From: JBBITW01 sp037440525
GTDB lineage: Bacteria; Desulfobacterota; BSN033; UBA1163
DNA length: 6,708 nucleotides
Reading direction: 5' to 3'
Assembly: GCA_037440525.1 (NCBI GenBank)
Contig: JBBITW010000188.1
Coordinates: 1-6,708, forward strand
The notes under the pieces were generated by a model. That model saw nothing but the letters and a program-made list of their open reading frames with translations. It did not search any database and was not told the DNA's origin. Shown one piece after another: positions 6,556-6,708 of this stretch. The translations under genes and the position numbers were made by a program. The first letter of the stretch is position 1, and each line of letters starts with the position of its first letter.

Positions 6556-6568
6556 GTAAAATACTTGA
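6552..6568. promoter_or_regulatory. Perfect 7-3-7 dyad, candidate operator
   Basis: TCAAGTA (6552-6558) and TACTTGA (6562-6568) are perfect inverted repeats around AAA. The dyad overlaps the TTGACA -35 hexamer (6550-6555) on the minus strand and lies about 67 bp before the SDR start. A short two-fold symmetric site at this place fits a dimeric repressor of MarR, TetR or GntR type. No regulator gene is in the window, so which protein binds is unknown. Confidence 0.4.
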
Positions 6569-6592
6569 GAGCCCTGAAATGACTGGGGAGGT

Positions 6593-6607
6593 AGGGTTCC
6601 AAACCCT
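6593..6607. repeat. Short stem-loop upstream of the operon
   Basis: AGGGTT (6593-6598) pairs perfectly with AACCCT (6602-6607) around CCA. It lies upstream of the candidate promoter, so it is probably not in the operon mRNA unless transcription begins further upstream. No T tract follows on either strand. Function unknown. Confidence 0.3.
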
Positions 6608-6630
6608 TCGAATGCGGACATTAAGAAGTT

Positions 6631-6668
6631 AAATTGCTTACAATCGCTTCAAAAAAATAAAGCAATTT
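6631..6668. repeat. 9-bp inverted repeat with 20-nt spacer
   Basis: AAATTGCTT (6631-6639) is the exact reverse complement of AAGCAATTT (6660-6668). The 20-nt spacer contains a run of A (T on the minus strand). The long loop makes it a poor terminator; it could be a paired protein-binding site or chance in AT-rich DNA. No gene is seen between 6537 and 6708. Confidence 0.3.
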
Positions 6669-6708
6669 CAGGGTATTAATCATTAGTGCTAAACTTTTAG
6701 AGGTATCC

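Noticed and set aside
6593..6613. tRNA-like T-arm (GGGTTCC...TTCGAAT)
   Set aside because: No acceptor, D-arm or anticodon stem can be placed around it. The bases form a simple 6-bp stem-loop instead.

Overview
The window holds five tandem genes, all on the minus strand and closely packed from about 6485 down to 147. They look like one transcription unit of redox enzymes. In order of transcription they are: a short-chain dehydrogenase/reductase (SDR, 5724-6485); a GlcD/VAO-type FAD-binding subunit (4212-5669); an iron-sulfur CCG-domain protein (2790-4187); a second, larger VAO/PCMH-type FAD-binding protein (1057-2775); and a flavodoxin-fold iron-sulfur flavoprotein with a C-terminal zinc-ribbon-like tail (147-1028). 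Gaps between genes are about 54, 24, 14 and 28 nt, and no gene-like plus-strand ORF is convincing.

Nothing identifies the organism directly. The DNA is moderately AT-rich, with AGA/AGG arginine codons and Lys/Glu/Ile-rich proteins. The HdrB/HdrD-like CCG protein and the iron-sulfur flavoprotein are most common in anaerobes. The left edge carries short palindromic intergenic elements of a kind widely seen in environmental bacterial genomes. An uncultured anaerobic bacterium (for example Desulfobacterota, Nitrospirota or Chloroflexota) is a reasonable guess, but only a guess.

Layout: 1-146 is non-coding and contains two palindromes, one of them a near-perfect 49-nt dyad just past the last stop codon. 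147-6485 is the gene cluster. 6486-6708 is the leader and upstream region; it has a perfect 7-3-7 dyad overlapping a TTGACA hexamer, a short stem-loop and a longer inverted repeat, and no gene.

Inferred joint role: the centre of the cluster (FAD protein, Fe-S CCG protein, FAD protein) resembles glycolate oxidase GlcD-GlcF-GlcE in composition. The flavoproteins could oxidise an organic substrate (alcohol, hydroxy acid or aromatic side chain) and pass electrons through the Fe-S subunit to a quinone, thiol/disulfide or another carrier. The SDR would handle a neighbouring alcohol/ketone step, and the iron-sulfur flavoprotein could be an electron carrier or reductase. The substrate cannot be read from the sequence. 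The most unusual points are the asymmetric CCG protein (one canonical, one degenerate cluster motif), the departure of the 485-aa flavoprotein from the canonical FAD-binding glycine motif, and the zinc-ribbon tail on the iron-sulfur flavoprotein.
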